64,000 bases of DNA from Archilochus colubris. Lineage: Eukaryota; Chordata; Aves; Apodiformes; Trochilidae. Where the stretch lies: contig CM041083.1 of NCBI GenBank assembly GCA_023079485.1, positions 179,446,480-179,510,479 of the forward strand, in the 5' to 3' direction. The position numbers and the translations under genes are program-made. Positions 23,971 to 36,794 of this stretch are shown in pieces (within the stretch, counting starts at the first letter, position 1; each line of letters begins with the position of its first letter). The notes under the pieces are model-generated. The model saw nothing but the letters and a program-made list of their open reading frames with translations. It was not told the origin of the DNA and did no database searches.

Positions 23971-26900
23971 AGGAGCTGCGGGGAAGCAGGTGTAAGAAGG
24001 GCTTAGAAATGTGCTGGCAGATATTAGCTTGTTTATCAGTCTCTGTGCACACTGTGTGCTTTTTCATTAACCTGGCACTAACCCCTCTGTAAGCTCTCCT
24101 GAAGATGCAAAGCAATGAGGCTCATCCCACGACAAAACATTTTAGGAATTCATGCTCTCCAGAGATACCTAAAGTATGGTATAACTCAACTTCAGTGGGA
24201 TTTCCCTGCAAACACAGGCACTTCCTGCTACAAATAAGATACTCTTGCTATTTTCACTGGCAGCTAGTTTAAGGTATCTTGTAATTTCTTTGTAAAACAG
24301 GAGAATACATAGCTGGTGTTGTCTGAGGACACATTCAATGAAACATCAATTGAATTTACAGGAAGATGATTGTCTATTTTGGTCCCAGCCAGAGTAAATT
24401 TTTATATTTTCGTTTCTCCCTCTTCTTTCCAAGCATCTGTACTTAACACAAACATTTGGTTTGATGACTGCATTTAAGGTCAGCCAAACCTTTTCTCTTT
24501 CTGTTACAAAATGCCTGCTGTTAGGACCTGAAGTCAGGTTAGAAGGCAAAACTTAATTACTCCCATTTGCCACTTTCCCATCTCTACCCCATGTTGCTGG
24601 CTTAAGCAGTGGCTTCATGTGGCACCGCTGGCAACAGCCAGAGGGAGGATGACCAGCCTGAGTAACTAGCTGAGACAGGAGGTGGCTCGTGTTCTCTGGC
24701 CCCAAGCTGTGGTAGTGTGTTTGAGGTTAAAGTGAGAGCATTTGGCAGCTGAGGAGAGAAAGCATCTGGTTCTGCAACCAAAGGGATGAGTCTGAGCCTT
24801 GTCCTGGACTTTGCTTGGCAGCTGTGGCGCAGCTGGTTTGTAGCTGTTTGCTGATCCAGCTGAAGGAGAATGTACGACAGCACTCACATCTCCTGCTGGG
24901 TGCTGTGGGCTGTTAGACAGTGTGTTCTCAGCTTGATTATGACTAATTTTTTTTATTAAAAGCATGGACAAAAGCTATTAAATGTATTTGATTTTCCACT
25001 AAAATTGTGTTAACCTTGTAATCAGCAGTTTGTAGATAGTGTGGTATGTGAAGTCAGTGGAGTTCATATACGTGCCTTCAGGGCTAATATTTAATCTAGT
25101 GTTTTACAGGTGCTTTTTTTCTTATTTTGATATCATTGTAATTATGATGGTGGTTAGTATCACGGTATTAATGAGTAATCAGCACCCCATTGTGCTAAGC
25201 ATCAACAGAGACATAACACTGTCCTTATCCCTAGGACATTGCAACCTAAATACATAGTCTTTTTCAAGGAATTATGAGGAGTATAATAATAACTAAGCCT
25301 GGAGGCTCCAGAACTGCAAGAAAAGGTATTACAGGTGCCATTCAGAGATGCACGAGCAGTTTCTGAATATGTATTATGCCTTCTTTCTGTCCTTCACCAA
25401 AATACACATCTTGGTAAGGACCTTTAAAGTAAAGACCACAGATGTTGGGATTGCAGCAAAGAAGCATAAATTCACTCTGGTGAAAGAGAAGTTACAATTG
25501 CTTTTTAGTATGGGTGAAATGGATTTTGACATTTCCATCATCCTATACATAATGCCCAAATATCCAGTCACGAGGATGTGCCTTTGATACTCTTTGTGCA
25601 CCTACAGTATTGGCTTCATGAAATAGATTCTGGTATCTGCTGGGCCATGGAAATGTTATCAGCTTACCAGCTTTACCATGTCTTCTCTGTTTTAGTCTTG
25701 TTACAGAAACAGACTATCAAATATGCAGAGTCTATGGCATGTACCTTTCTGGACTACTGTTAACAATTTTTTGCTATCTGAATGCATCAGCCCTCTTCAT
25801 GCTGCTGTCATCCATCCACCTTGTTCTCAACAATCATCTATTAATAGTTGGCTTTTAAATTGTAGTCTGGAAGAAATGTTTGCTCAGATAGGCCTTTTTG
25901 CCACCTTTTGTCCCCTCTCCATACATGAATGAACAGGCTCTGCTCCCGTTTTTGTCTTTCTCAGATCACTGCCTATTATGAAATTGGGACAGGCAATCAT
26001 GTGTCTATGTTAATGATTACAGCCCGAGTTAGTTCACACATCATCATCTCTTTAAGCTGTAATATCTGCTAAGATAGTGTCTGATTTGACACAAAGCTAT
26101 GCAATTAAAAGCAAGCATGTAACCATTAGTGTACCATTCATATCATAAACAACACATTCTGCAAACTGCACAGTTAGCTGAAGGGAAAGGAACCTCATCA
26201 TTTGGTCAGGATTGCATCACATATTGTTATCCAGTCACTGGGCTTTAAAGGTCATTCCTCCAAACAACTGATATGTCAAAACTATTTGATTACAGATACT
26301 ACAGTTGTTATCTTTCAAATCCATTGGAGATCAAAAGAACACGTTGTATTTGAAAGAGCTTGACCCTGCTGAAGGGTTAAACTCTACTGGTGAAGCTGGA
26401 ATTGAACAAACAACAACTAAATTTTGGATGGAAAGCAAAACTAGATACCCTCAAAGAAGAACAGGGACAGATAGTATTTTAAGAAGCATTCCAATGTGTT
26501 TATCTCCATGTGTACTAAATCAGGGTTTGGCAAACAAATTAGCTCTACCATGACCACACCTGAATGTTCTGATTAGAAGCCAATTTGTTGCATAAGGCAA
26601 AAACTTTTTTTCTCTGGGATTTTGATTCATTAACATGAGTTTGATTTTTTTTTTCACATTAAATGAACATTGAAATTTCTTTGGTAATTTGTAAATTTTT
26701 GTTTATCTTTGTTTTGTGAATTTCCACAATCACAGTTATTTTTAGTGTGTCTTGTAACCACTGAGTCCCAGTATTGATATTTTGCCATTTTGTAAAGTCA
26801 GGTAAAGAAAACATTCCAGAATGAGAATTTGCATCATTTTTCATGGTAACAAAAAGAACATAGTGCACATAGTGAAACAGCATACAGTGTACTATGAAAT

Positions 26901-27330
26901 GAATCTTGAAACTAATATAACTTGTTTTGAATCTAAGGCTGAAAATAATACAAATTCATGTTTGATGTCAAGCCTGAACTATGACAGTAGCTGAAAACAG
27001 GAGCTTTGGAAATGGGATGTTGATGTTGCATAGCCCTATAATTAGACTCAGATTGTAAATTCTGACCTCTCAGTCCATGGTAGGTTAAATGTTAACATTG
27101 ACTTCAGAAAGCCAATATTCAGAGAAGGGCTGTGGAAGTGGATTCAGTCATCAGACTCCAAACCTCAAGATTTTATGAAAAGTAACTTTACTTGTCTGGT
27201 AAAGTCTCAGAACCTGCAGTTCTGCAGTGCCCTGACTAATCACTGCCTCCAGAATAATTGTTTTGTTTTCTGTGTTGAGTGTTCCAGTCTCTCACCAAAT
27301 CAATAAAACTTCAATGTTTGTTGTCTTCAG

Positions 27331-27445
27331 GCATGGCTTTTGCTTTTATACTGAAGGATCTTTCATCCTGAAAGGTGGAAGCAACATAGGAAACAGGATC
27401 CATAGCATCACTGAGCGAACAGCTGTAATAGAGGGCAAAAATAAG
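27331..27445 (+). CDS. FLT1: FLT1 exon 11: middle of Ig domain 5
   Basis: 115 nt, phase 2 in, phase 0 out; acceptor gtcttcag, donor gtaaga. Encodes HGFCFYTEGSFILKGGSN, IGNRIHSITERTAVIEGKNK. It corresponds to human CDFCSNNEESFI...GNRIESITQRMAIIEGKNK. The first human cysteine of the CDFC motif is replaced by His (27332-27334) while the second is kept (27341-27343). The GNRI-SIT-R core is strongly conserved and confirms the exon. Confidence 0.95.
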
Positions 27446-28187
27446 GTAAGATTTCTAGGACCAGATCTCTCTGTGGGACGTGTTGAAAAGGCACTGTAAG
27501 ATGCTATCAAGGGAACAGTGAAGAAGCCAGTGTTTTTATATTGTTTAGATTTGAAGAGCTGCATACATGCAAATTGCTTCTGTTCTTGGTGTTTATTTGC
27601 TGAGATGTAGTGATGTACTTATTTCTGCATGCAATCATAGTAAGGTAAGTGACATGCCAAGAGAGTCTATCAATGGCATTCACCCTATAAGATGTTCTGT
27701 AGCATCTTGGGGCATTTCAAGAGCACAGGGGCAGGTTTCCAGGCCATCTTTGCTTCATTTTGTGACATTGCACAATTTCCTGTTGTTTTTTCTATGAGAA
27801 CTAAACAATTTACTCCCATTAGAGACTTTATGAGCAGATGTGGTCCTAGATTATTAGATGACCGAGTCTTCTCTCGCAGAAATTTAAAGGGCCAAATTAA
27901 TCCAGAAAAAAGTTTTAAGAGAGATGCCAGAGGCAGCATGGTGGGATTCATCCCAGTGGCATTCACTGTTTAGATGTTAGGTGTCTAGTCCAAGTTAAGC
28001 ATCTCCTTAGGGGCCATGGGGAGATGCAGACACTTCTGAAAGATGAGCAGACCTGTCATTTGCTGGTGTCTAATGTGAGAAAGCCAGTGAGATTGACTTG
28101 CCAAGGGCAATGGAGGATTGTCCTTCAGTTTACACTTTCAAATTAAGATGTTTTAGTGAAGGATGCCCCAGAATAACTGTGCTTTTC

Positions 28188-28643
28188 TGAGTTGGTGATC
28201 CAGGGGCTGGAGCACCTCTGCTACAAGGAGAGGGTGAGGGGGCTGGGATTGTTCAGCCTGAAGAAGAGAAAACTCCATGGGGACCTTATAACTTCCTTCC
28301 AATACTTGAAAAGAACTTACAGGAAGGCTGGAGAGGGACTTTTCATGTGTGAGAGTGTCCAGCAACAGGGCAAAGGTAGTTGGTTTTAAACTGAGGGAGA
28401 ATAGGTTTAGACTAGATTTTAGGAAGAAGTTCTTCAGTACAAGTGTGTCAAGACTCTGGAACAGATTTCCTGGAGAAGTTGTGGATGACTCCTCCCTGGA
28501 GATGTTCAAGGCCAGGCTGAATGAGGCTTTGAGCAACCTTGTCAAGCTGAGAGGTGTCCCTGCCCATGTCAAAAAGTTTGGAGTAGATGGTGTCTTAGGT
28601 AAGAGGTCTGTGATTCTAAACTAAACTGTTCTGTGATTCTATG
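28188..28643 (+). mobile_element. CR1 LINE, 3'-end fragment
   Basis: Sense CR1 of about 455 bp. It encodes decayed remains of the ORF2 C-terminus: IQGLEHLCYKERVRGLGLFS, KKRKLHGDLITSFQYLK, then RFRLDFRKKFF, SRLWNRFPGEVVDDSSLEMF. It ends with the octamer tail gttctgtgattctatg at 28628-28643, a diagnostic CR1 terminus. Confidence 0.95.
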
Positions 28644-31600
28644 TGTCAGATTTGAGACTGATTTGGTGTAGCCAGGTAGCCTGTGCTATAGAGGAGTTCA
28701 GGAGAAGATGTGCAATGCCATGCCACTGTCACAGCATCTGGTTTCACAGGCTAGTTTGGTTTGTAGAAGTAACTGCTGAAAAGACTACAAACTTTAAAGC
28801 CTTCCTTATTCCAGGTCTGTCATTTCTAAGGAGATTTTTGTAATTCTAAGGGCACTGGGGACATAGGTCTCCTTTCCTTGATGGCTGCCTTCAGTCTTCT
28901 GCGTGTGAAAATGGCTATGACCTGTAATTACTCCCATGTTAGGGCCCTTTCACACACCGCAGACTAAATAGGTCTTTGCGTGCAGCCAAGAATCAGGCCT
29001 GGGACTGCATTTTCTCCTTCTGTTATATTATTTAGAAAGTGCCACAGGTGTTCGTGGCACTGTTCCAGTGCATGGGAACAGGCTGGATCCCAGAGAGGCA
29101 TTTGCTCTATTTAGCTGGCCACCTCTACATGCCTAAAGATCAAGTCAAAGATGGGAGAAAACAGCTTCCTAGGGGACACTTTCATAGGAAGGCACATGAA
29201 AAATGAGATATAAGGAGGGATTTGAAGGAGGAAAGGGAAATCATTTGAGGCACAGGAAGACATCATCTATTCCAAAGGGGGAATGATGAACAAAAGATGA
29301 TGAGGACCAGTTATTTTCCAGAAGGCATCTAACCATGCTATGGCTGAAGTCTCCCCTGCTCACAGGGTGCAGAAGGAGCTGTCTCATGACCAGACCACAT
29401 TCTCCTTGTGTACCATGAGTTTTGGAGACAGCGGAAGAGGAGTGGCTGAAATTGTCAAAGCAACTTCCAGTCAACAGCAAATAAATTTGTCCCTGGAGGA
29501 AGGTGCTAATAATGGGTCCCTTCAGCAGAACTGCAGGTTTTGTTTGAAGTCTCTGGCAAGCAGCCCCTTTTTTAAAAATGTGCCCAGAAATGAACCAAGG
29601 GATGGTCTCTGCATGCATTACAGTGAAAGTTTTGCGGTGAAACAGTGCTTCTCCATGTTATTCCTTGCCTTCATGCTGTTTAGTTCAACTACGAAAGGCC
29701 TGCCTTGCATTGCTTTATTCCTCCTGGTCTCTATGGGAAAAGGGAGGATAGTGAAACACTCTCTTTGCTCAGTTTTTTTCACAGTTTTTCTAAGGTTTTC
29801 TTTATTTCTGCTCCTCTTCCAATAGCTTTTCAAGCATGGCTGGATTGCTATTGTGAGTAGGAACTGCCTGTAAGCCTGAGCTCCTGGCCAAGCTGTGAGT
29901 TGCATGATTTGTGTTCACACAAGCTGCTCTAGAGTACCCAGGAATTTATTATTTTTTTTTATGGGAGTCTATAGATTTTCACTCTTTGCAGTCCAAAGGT
30001 CATTCTTGGCCTCCTAGAGCACAGTCAAAGGGACACAATTCAGACAAAACCCTTCTCATCTGCTGGGATATTCTAAGACAGTTAATAGCACTGAGCTCAC
30101 TGAATAAGTCTGGCTGGGAGCACACAAGGGTCTGGCTTGGATGGGCTGCTACTGTGAGTGGTTCTGCTACTGCAGACAGCTATGAACAGCTCTCTGAGGC
30201 ACTTCCGTGGCAAGGGAGTCCTGCTATCTAAACAGTGTCTACCCCACTTCCACCTCCAAGTGTAGCATGCATGGTAAAAACAATCTCAAAGCTCAATGGA
30301 AACAACAAAGATGTAGGAGACAAAGCAGTAGGAAATGGATGAAGACACTCAAAAAGTTGCACATTTGAGTTAGCATGAAAGGAGAAATGGGGGTGACCAC
30401 CGGATGAGGTTATTGTAATCAAGGGAAGAGATGAACAAGGAATGGTCAAAAGGTTTCTCATAGCAATCAAGGTAGCTGTTTTCACCTTGCTTAAAGACAT
30501 TGTGCCCATTCCACCTGTTTCCTGTATGTGCAAGATCTGAGTCTCTGCAGTTTGGCTTTTCATTGTGGTAGGTTGATTGGTTGTTTGTTTGTTTGTGGTT
30601 ATCAAGGTAGCCACGAGTATATTTTTAAAGTTAGAAAAACCTCAAACCCTGTGTGTCTATGGTTAAAGTAGTGCAGGAAGCTTGTGCTACATTATTCTTC
30701 TGGTGACATAGAAACTGTGACAACAGCAGTGTTTTAATTACATTTCCGCTGAAACCTCTCTAAACAGACATTGAGAAACTCGAGTGGTATAATGGAAGAA
30801 CTTAGTAACATCAGCCATAATACTTAATCATAAGGCAACTCTTGAAATGATTCAATTCCCCCACCCAAAATTTTCATTCTAATTTTGTTGGACATTTCAG
30901 AGACTTCCTACAAAGTTGGGCTATTCTTAGGCTTATCATGTAAACAAGTCACAGACACTCTCATGCCATTCAGCTGCTAAAACTCATCACTTCTCAGTGT
31001 TCCCAGCTAAAGCTAACAGCTATGTGTGACTCAGGGCTAATACTGATTATTATTATAATTAGCATGATCAATGTTCATTAAAATGTCAATCCATGAATGT
31101 TCTGCAATAATAAGGTACAAAGAGCTGGTACATTTATTGGTATCTCTGCATACATATTGGGCACATGTTTTCTCCTGTGTGTGCAAACACACAAAAGTTT
31201 ATCAACAGCTTTGAAAGGAGGAGTCAGTACTCTTTGTAAAAGGGTACAAGGGATAAAGAGCTGCAGGAAAGGTTAGAAAAGACCCTGGGCTTGGAGAATT
31301 AGCAGAAGAGTGCCAAGAAGACATGAGTAGAAGTGTTGGCCAAAAAGAAAGAATGCTAAATCCAAGGGAAGGAGGCACTAGACAGGAGGGTAGCTGAGCA
31401 CATCGAAAAGTTAGAAGGAAGAGGACAAAATCTCTCCTTTTGTGGGAAAGTAACCTTATAGAACTCCTGAGAGCCTGAAATGGAAGAGAAGATCCCTGAC
31501 TATCCCATCCCTTTGCTGCTAGCAAATGCTGGGGTCCCACTGACAATAACAAGAACTGTGAAAGCTGGGTCTGTGTCACAATACATGACTCCAGGAACTA

Positions 31601-32275
31601 TGTATAATGAACAGCAATGCATGAAGTTGTGGTTCATCATTCCATGTGTGTGCCTGTGTATGGCCTTGTGTTCTACTGCATAGGTACCTTATTGACACAA
31701 GATTTTAGTGGTCTCACTTGACTTGAGGGTAAATGGAAATAATGACCCTGTAACAAGATTGTGCAAGACTAAACCTTGTCCATCTCTGGTTTAGTTGGCA
31801 ATGATGGATCAACCTGGCATGTGCTTACTGAGGATACTGTTAAAAGCTGTGAGGGTCCAACATAAAAGTGAAGTGCAAGATAATCAGAAGAGTTATTCCT
31901 TCTTGGACATTTGGCATGACCATGAAAACCAGAATGAGTTCATCTCTCCTGCAAAGCCCTAAACACTGAGCTGTCTTCCATGTCCACTTGTTGCTGATGA
32001 GACAAGGAAGCATGTGTTGTGTTTGTTCTCATTCCCTACACATGCCAGGTGTCTGGCCAAGTACATCTGTGCTGATTTGCCATCTGGAACCCAAAGGAGA
32101 AGAGAAAGATGTTTAATTCACTACAACATAACTCGCTTTGATCTTTCTCCTCTACCCAACAGCTGGTTTTCATGAAATGCAGGGGACTGTATGAACTTTG
32201 AGTTGTCTTTTAATTTTGGCCAAAATGAAGAACAGGTTCAAAAATTACCAAGAATGTGGGTAAGGAGAGGATATT

Positions 32276-32313
32276 AGCAGACAGATGGACAGGCTGGCAG
32301 ACAGATGGACAGA
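32276..32313. repeat. Short tandem of cagacagatggacag
   Basis: gcagacagatggacag appears twice with ctg between, followed by another gacag unit. A small minisatellite-like duplication with no assigned function. Confidence 0.75.
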
Positions 32314-35300
32314 CAGTGTGATCTTCCTAGGAAGCCAGGCTAAAGATAGCTGTGGGAGCATAGCTTTCCTCTCAGCACATAGTAACTTCTCCTGGAGCTT
32401 TCTTGAGTGCTACAAGAGCTGCTGTCAACACTTTTAAGCAGATTGCTGGGAGGTGCTAGCTGAATCAAGCCCTTGGTGAGATTAAAACCAGCAGAACTTG
32501 ACACCTGCCTCTGCCAAGCTGTGGCTCCCTCTGGCTCCTGAAATCTACCCCCTTGTTCAGTGCAGGAGGGACATATGAATTGGGTGCTTCCTCCCTCCAC
32601 AAATGGCCCTGGTCCCATGGTACAGCTGTCTGCAGCCTGATCTCCTGATGGGTGCATTCAGTCTTGTGGCCTTTTTGAGAGGCACATAACAGGATACAGA
32701 GAGAAGGCACAAGCTGTGCTTGTCAAGCAGCAGTGACTTTGCCTTTCTGACACCAGGGGCAAGGGGCTGCTCTCCCATGTGCACTCATGTCCTGCTGTTG
32801 AAGATATTTTGGTGTTTCTCATGGGGTGGACCTTAAGATGAAATGTTTTGCCCAGCTGTTCTGCACTGACACTCCTTGCCTATATACAAGGCATGCAGAT
32901 CAGATGGCTTTGGCATAAGCAGACCAGTCCAGTGGTGTGCTGCCAGTATTTCAACTTGGATCTTCCTAAATAATACTCCTTTAGCCAAAGATGCATCCAA
33001 GGGGATGAAGAGAACACATTTTAATTTATTTCCCTTCTTTTTTTTTAACAAATATGTTTTCTTAAAAGCATGACTAGGAAGAAATTGACAGTATTTGGCA
33101 GTTTTGCACTCCCCTGATCAATGCTGAAAGAACAGTATTTTGGTTTTTAAATGTGTGGGCTGTTTAGAGAAGCCAGCACAGCAATCTCTGGATGGAGCAT
33201 ATTTATGCCTGTGTCTTTACAGACCTTATAGGAACAAGGAAAGAGCTAAGTTACCAACCATTTTCTGGAACCTCCTTTTGCTTTTCTGCCACCAGCTAAA
33301 GCAGTGGGAATCCCCTGCCTAAGCTACTAAAAAAGAACTTCAAGCAGAATTGGAGGGGAAAAAAAAAGCCCATCCTGCATCCAAGCACAATGATTGTGCC
33401 AGTTGCTTTGCACTCTCTTACCTCCTCCATATTCTCCTCATCAGCTTCCACCATGAACAAGCCAGTAATTTCCTTTTTCATCTCTCAGGATTTCTGCTCA
33501 ATGCCTTTTTTATTTGCAGGCAGAAGCAGCAGCAAACTATGAGTTATTTCCCTTGCTCTGAGGTAGCAGCTGCCTTGTCTTCCCTTGCCTGTAGGGTAAT
33601 GCTTCAGCTGAGAAGGTGACTGCAGAAGGGAGGAATAAAGGATCAGGGCTTTAGTAGTAAATGAGGTTTGTGGGACAGGTGATGCTCAATATGTCCACAT
33701 GCCAGGAAGGTTTGGCCCTGTTCTCTCTGGTCAGGGCAACTGGATTCAGATTTTCTCTGTTTACCATGGATACAAACCCTGGGGCTGAAATTCTGTTATG
33801 GAGCCAGATGACATGAGGCTGTGCAGACTTTTTCTCTTGCTCCTTTAGCAGCAATAGCTGTATAGAGAAACCATACAGCATGAACTGATCTCCTACAGCC
33901 ATAATTGCTCAATAAACGACAACATGCCAGGCTTAGTTTTGTACACTCTGCTTATCTGGTGGGTTTTGGCTGCCATCCACAATGCAGAACACAGACTGCA
34001 CCACTGGAGGGCTCATGAACTATTTAAAGAGATGTTATCTTATCCTTATGACTCATTTATAAGCTAAAAGATTTATGCAGAGACATATTGTCTCTAAAGT
34101 ATTCTGTTCTGTTGCAAAGTTAAGTCTTGCTTTTTCCTAGGTCCTATGGCTTTCTCTGCCTTAGTCAAGTAAACATACCAGTGTATGCTCTCTGGCACTA
34201 AGTACTATGTTCATAACATTTATTTCCCTTGCACTCCAAAAGATGTTGGCTGCATACAAGTTGCCTGTGGGGAGTAATCCTCTGCCTGTGCTAGAGGGCT
34301 GACTCAAATATGAGGCAGTGCAAATTGGTCAAAACCAAAACAGTGCTGCAGAAAAGCATTCAGTGTAAATCACTGAATTTTAGTGATGAAGAATGTTCTC
34401 TAGGGTCATTTATATTCAAGGAAAGGCATAATCTATAACCACTCCAGTCAGTAACTGCAGTCAGACTGCTTAAGCATAACTTTATGTGCCATCCTCAGTG
34501 TAACTGAAGTAATAATCACATCATAGAAGGCTGGGGTTGTAAATCTTGGGTAGAGAACACAATCAGTTTTTAATTAAAAGTAATATCTGATAGCGTCAGG
34601 GCAAAATATAGATTGATACTTCAAAAATAATTCCAAACCATTCAACTAATGGTGGGAGGAATAGTTGATATGAATTTCTCAAGCTCAGAAATGCTGTTCT
34701 GGATGTAGTAGGATAAAGACAGGTGTCCTACAGACAGAGAGCAAGAGTTTCATTCTCCTCATTGTTCATTTTAGGTCACTGTTACTGCCTGAGACTACCT
34801 GGTTAAGGTTGCTATGAGGAAATACCAACTAACCCAAAAGAGCCTAATTTTGTGATGGGAAGTCTATGATGGCAGAAATAGTGTCTAACCACCCATGTTA
34901 GCCCTCTGGCAGATGGTATGGGACTTCCTTCTATTCTGAGGCACTGTTGATAAAACAGCTGCAGGAATCCTGCCTCTGGGCCCTGTCCACACTTTACAAA
35001 ATTATGTTTAAAAACTGGAAGGAATTCAAAGAAAATGACAAAATATAGACAGGGCTGGACCCACACTTTATAATTAGGAATTTGTAGAGGTCAGCCTGCT
35101 GAGTTTAGCAAAACAGGATGATTATTTTTTTTAAGGGATGTAATTATCTGTTGGGTGTTACTGAGCCTCTTTCATCTCACAGCAGAGCCAAAAAGGTAGG
35201 TTAAAAAGCCTCTAGCTAGAAATGAAGTGCAATTTGTTAGCATACTGGTGGCTGACTGTTGAGACAGCTTAATGGGGTAGAGGTGCTGTTAGCATCATTT

Positions 35301-36685
35301 GTAGTCTTGAATTTGCCATAGGGCAGTTTTCTAAAAGAAACAAACCAAAATCAAACAACTTGACTCTACTGTGGTTTTTCAAGTACTAGGAAAAGTAACA
35401 GACTCTTGCTACTAAAGAATGTTTTGGGAAGTCAGAAGATCCGTAATATCTGTTCAACAAGGAGTTTGGGAATAGCCATGAGTTCTCTGACTAAGAGACA
35501 TAGAAGCGTGCAAATATCCATCCAGTGTTGTGTAGAAAAGTAGGTAACTGGTTCTTATTTATTACTGACTCACCCTCTGTGCTTGCCTCTGGAGTCCAGC
35601 AATCAGGCAGACCTAAAAGAATGTATTAATTGCACAAAAATAGTTTTGAAGGCTTTTGGGAAAACCAGTTCCAAACAATGGGATTCTCTGGCCATGCAAT
35701 TTCCTTTCATCACTGTCCCAGCTCTGTCTGTAACCACGGCCAACCAGAAGAAGTAAAATGGAGACAGAAAGACAGAAAATTAAGCTACTAAGGTGTATGT
35801 GAGAGTATGTCCCACTGATGAGCTTCATGTGTCTGCCTTATGTCTCAGCTCCATATAAGAATGACACCTGGGTTGCTTCTGCATGACCTTCTTTTCACTG
35901 AGTGCCCAAGCTATTAAACAATGGCTTTCCATCCCCATCAAAGTCTAAGTCTTATTATTACAACGATTTTTATTTTTCCAAATGCACATCTGGTCTTTGT
36001 GAAAGACTTTGGCTTTGTGAAATCTTGCCTTCCAAGTCATATCACTATGTGAAAATAGTGTGCTGAACCTTTTGAAGGTGATGATAGCATACAACATGAA
36101 GAAACCTGGTATATTAGTATTTTATAGTAGAAATATTAAGTCCAGGAAACAGAAATATTCCAAAAGAGGATGAATTAACATCTCTTTTGCCTCTGACTTT
36201 TCTCATCTGAGACCTGAGAAAAGGAAAGAGAAATCAAATGCATTTAGTGCCAAGAAAAGCTATTTTTTTCCCAGCATTATCCAACTGCCTGAGACATTCC
36301 TCACCTATTCCCTTTGCAGTCTGGCTGCCCTACAATCTGCTCATCTCCTTGGGTGAACCATTTTGTGTCACATTTCATGTTTTGTAGCTTATCATTGTAT
36401 CAGCAGCAAGAGCTAAACCAACTTGAAACACACATTGAAAGGTTAGGGGTTTTTTATGTTGTTGTTGTTATGATAGCTCTAATAGTATGAGGGTCTCCCA
36501 AGAACCTTGTTTTCTGTTATCCTTCCACCCTTTCCAAAACTGTACACACTGATATCTCCTTTAGATAACCCCCAGTGGTGCCCATCATTGAATCATGGGA
36601 CTGTCAATGGTGACTTAGGACAGAGAAGGGAAGATTTAACTGAGTTCCTGATCCAATGAGAGCTAAACCTCTCTTTCTTTCACAG

Positions 36686-36794
36686 ACTGCTAGCACTCTC
36701 GTTGTAGCTGAAGCCAAATCTTCTGGAATCTACAGCTGTGTGGCAACCAATAAAGTGGGAAAAGCTGAAAGAAATGTCAGCTTTATCGTAACAG
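36686..36794 (+). CDS. FLT1: FLT1 exon 12: end of Ig domain 5
   Basis: 109 nt, phase 0 in, phase 1 out; acceptor tttcacag, donor gtaaga. Encodes TASTLVVAEAKSSGIYSC, with the second Ig5 cysteine in the S-G-I-Y-S-C strand, then VATNKVGKAERNVSFIVT with a sequon. Human reads MASTLVVADSRISGIYIC. The small exon is isolated, with 9.2 kb of intron before it and 6.6 kb after it. Confidence 0.95.

Larger units (their letters stand above)
11736..27330 (+). other. Intron 10, 15.6 kb, largest in the window
   Basis: Runs from donor gtagga to acceptor gtcttcag. It contains an A31 tract (14289-14319), a long reverse CR1 (14425-15300), a decayed LINE with RT traces (18640-19590), a (GGAA)n run near 20591 and an isolated CpG island (23390-23970). 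AT/homeobox-core-rich sequence near 13262-13400 may be a conserved non-coding element. Elsewhere I see nothing beyond short chance ORFs: 11736-13260, 15310-18640, 19600-23380 and 23980-27330. Confidence 0.85.
27446..36685 (+). other. Intron 11, 9.2 kb
   Basis: Contains one sense CR1 (28188-28643), a gttt/ttgg simple repeat near 30570-30597, a short cagacagatgga-type tandem near 32276-32313 and a candidate conserved block near 30965-31110. ORFs of 161 codons (+, 29340-29825) and 125 codons (-, 29618-29241) overlap each other and show no recognisable domain, so I leave them out. Other stretches show nothing recognisable. Confidence 0.85.

Noticed and set aside
29241..29825. Overlapping ORFs of 161 (+) and 125 (-) codons in intron 11
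   Set aside because: They lie on opposite strands of the same DNA, have no recognisable domain, and the + ORF ends in a low-complexity hydrophobic run. Best explained as chance.
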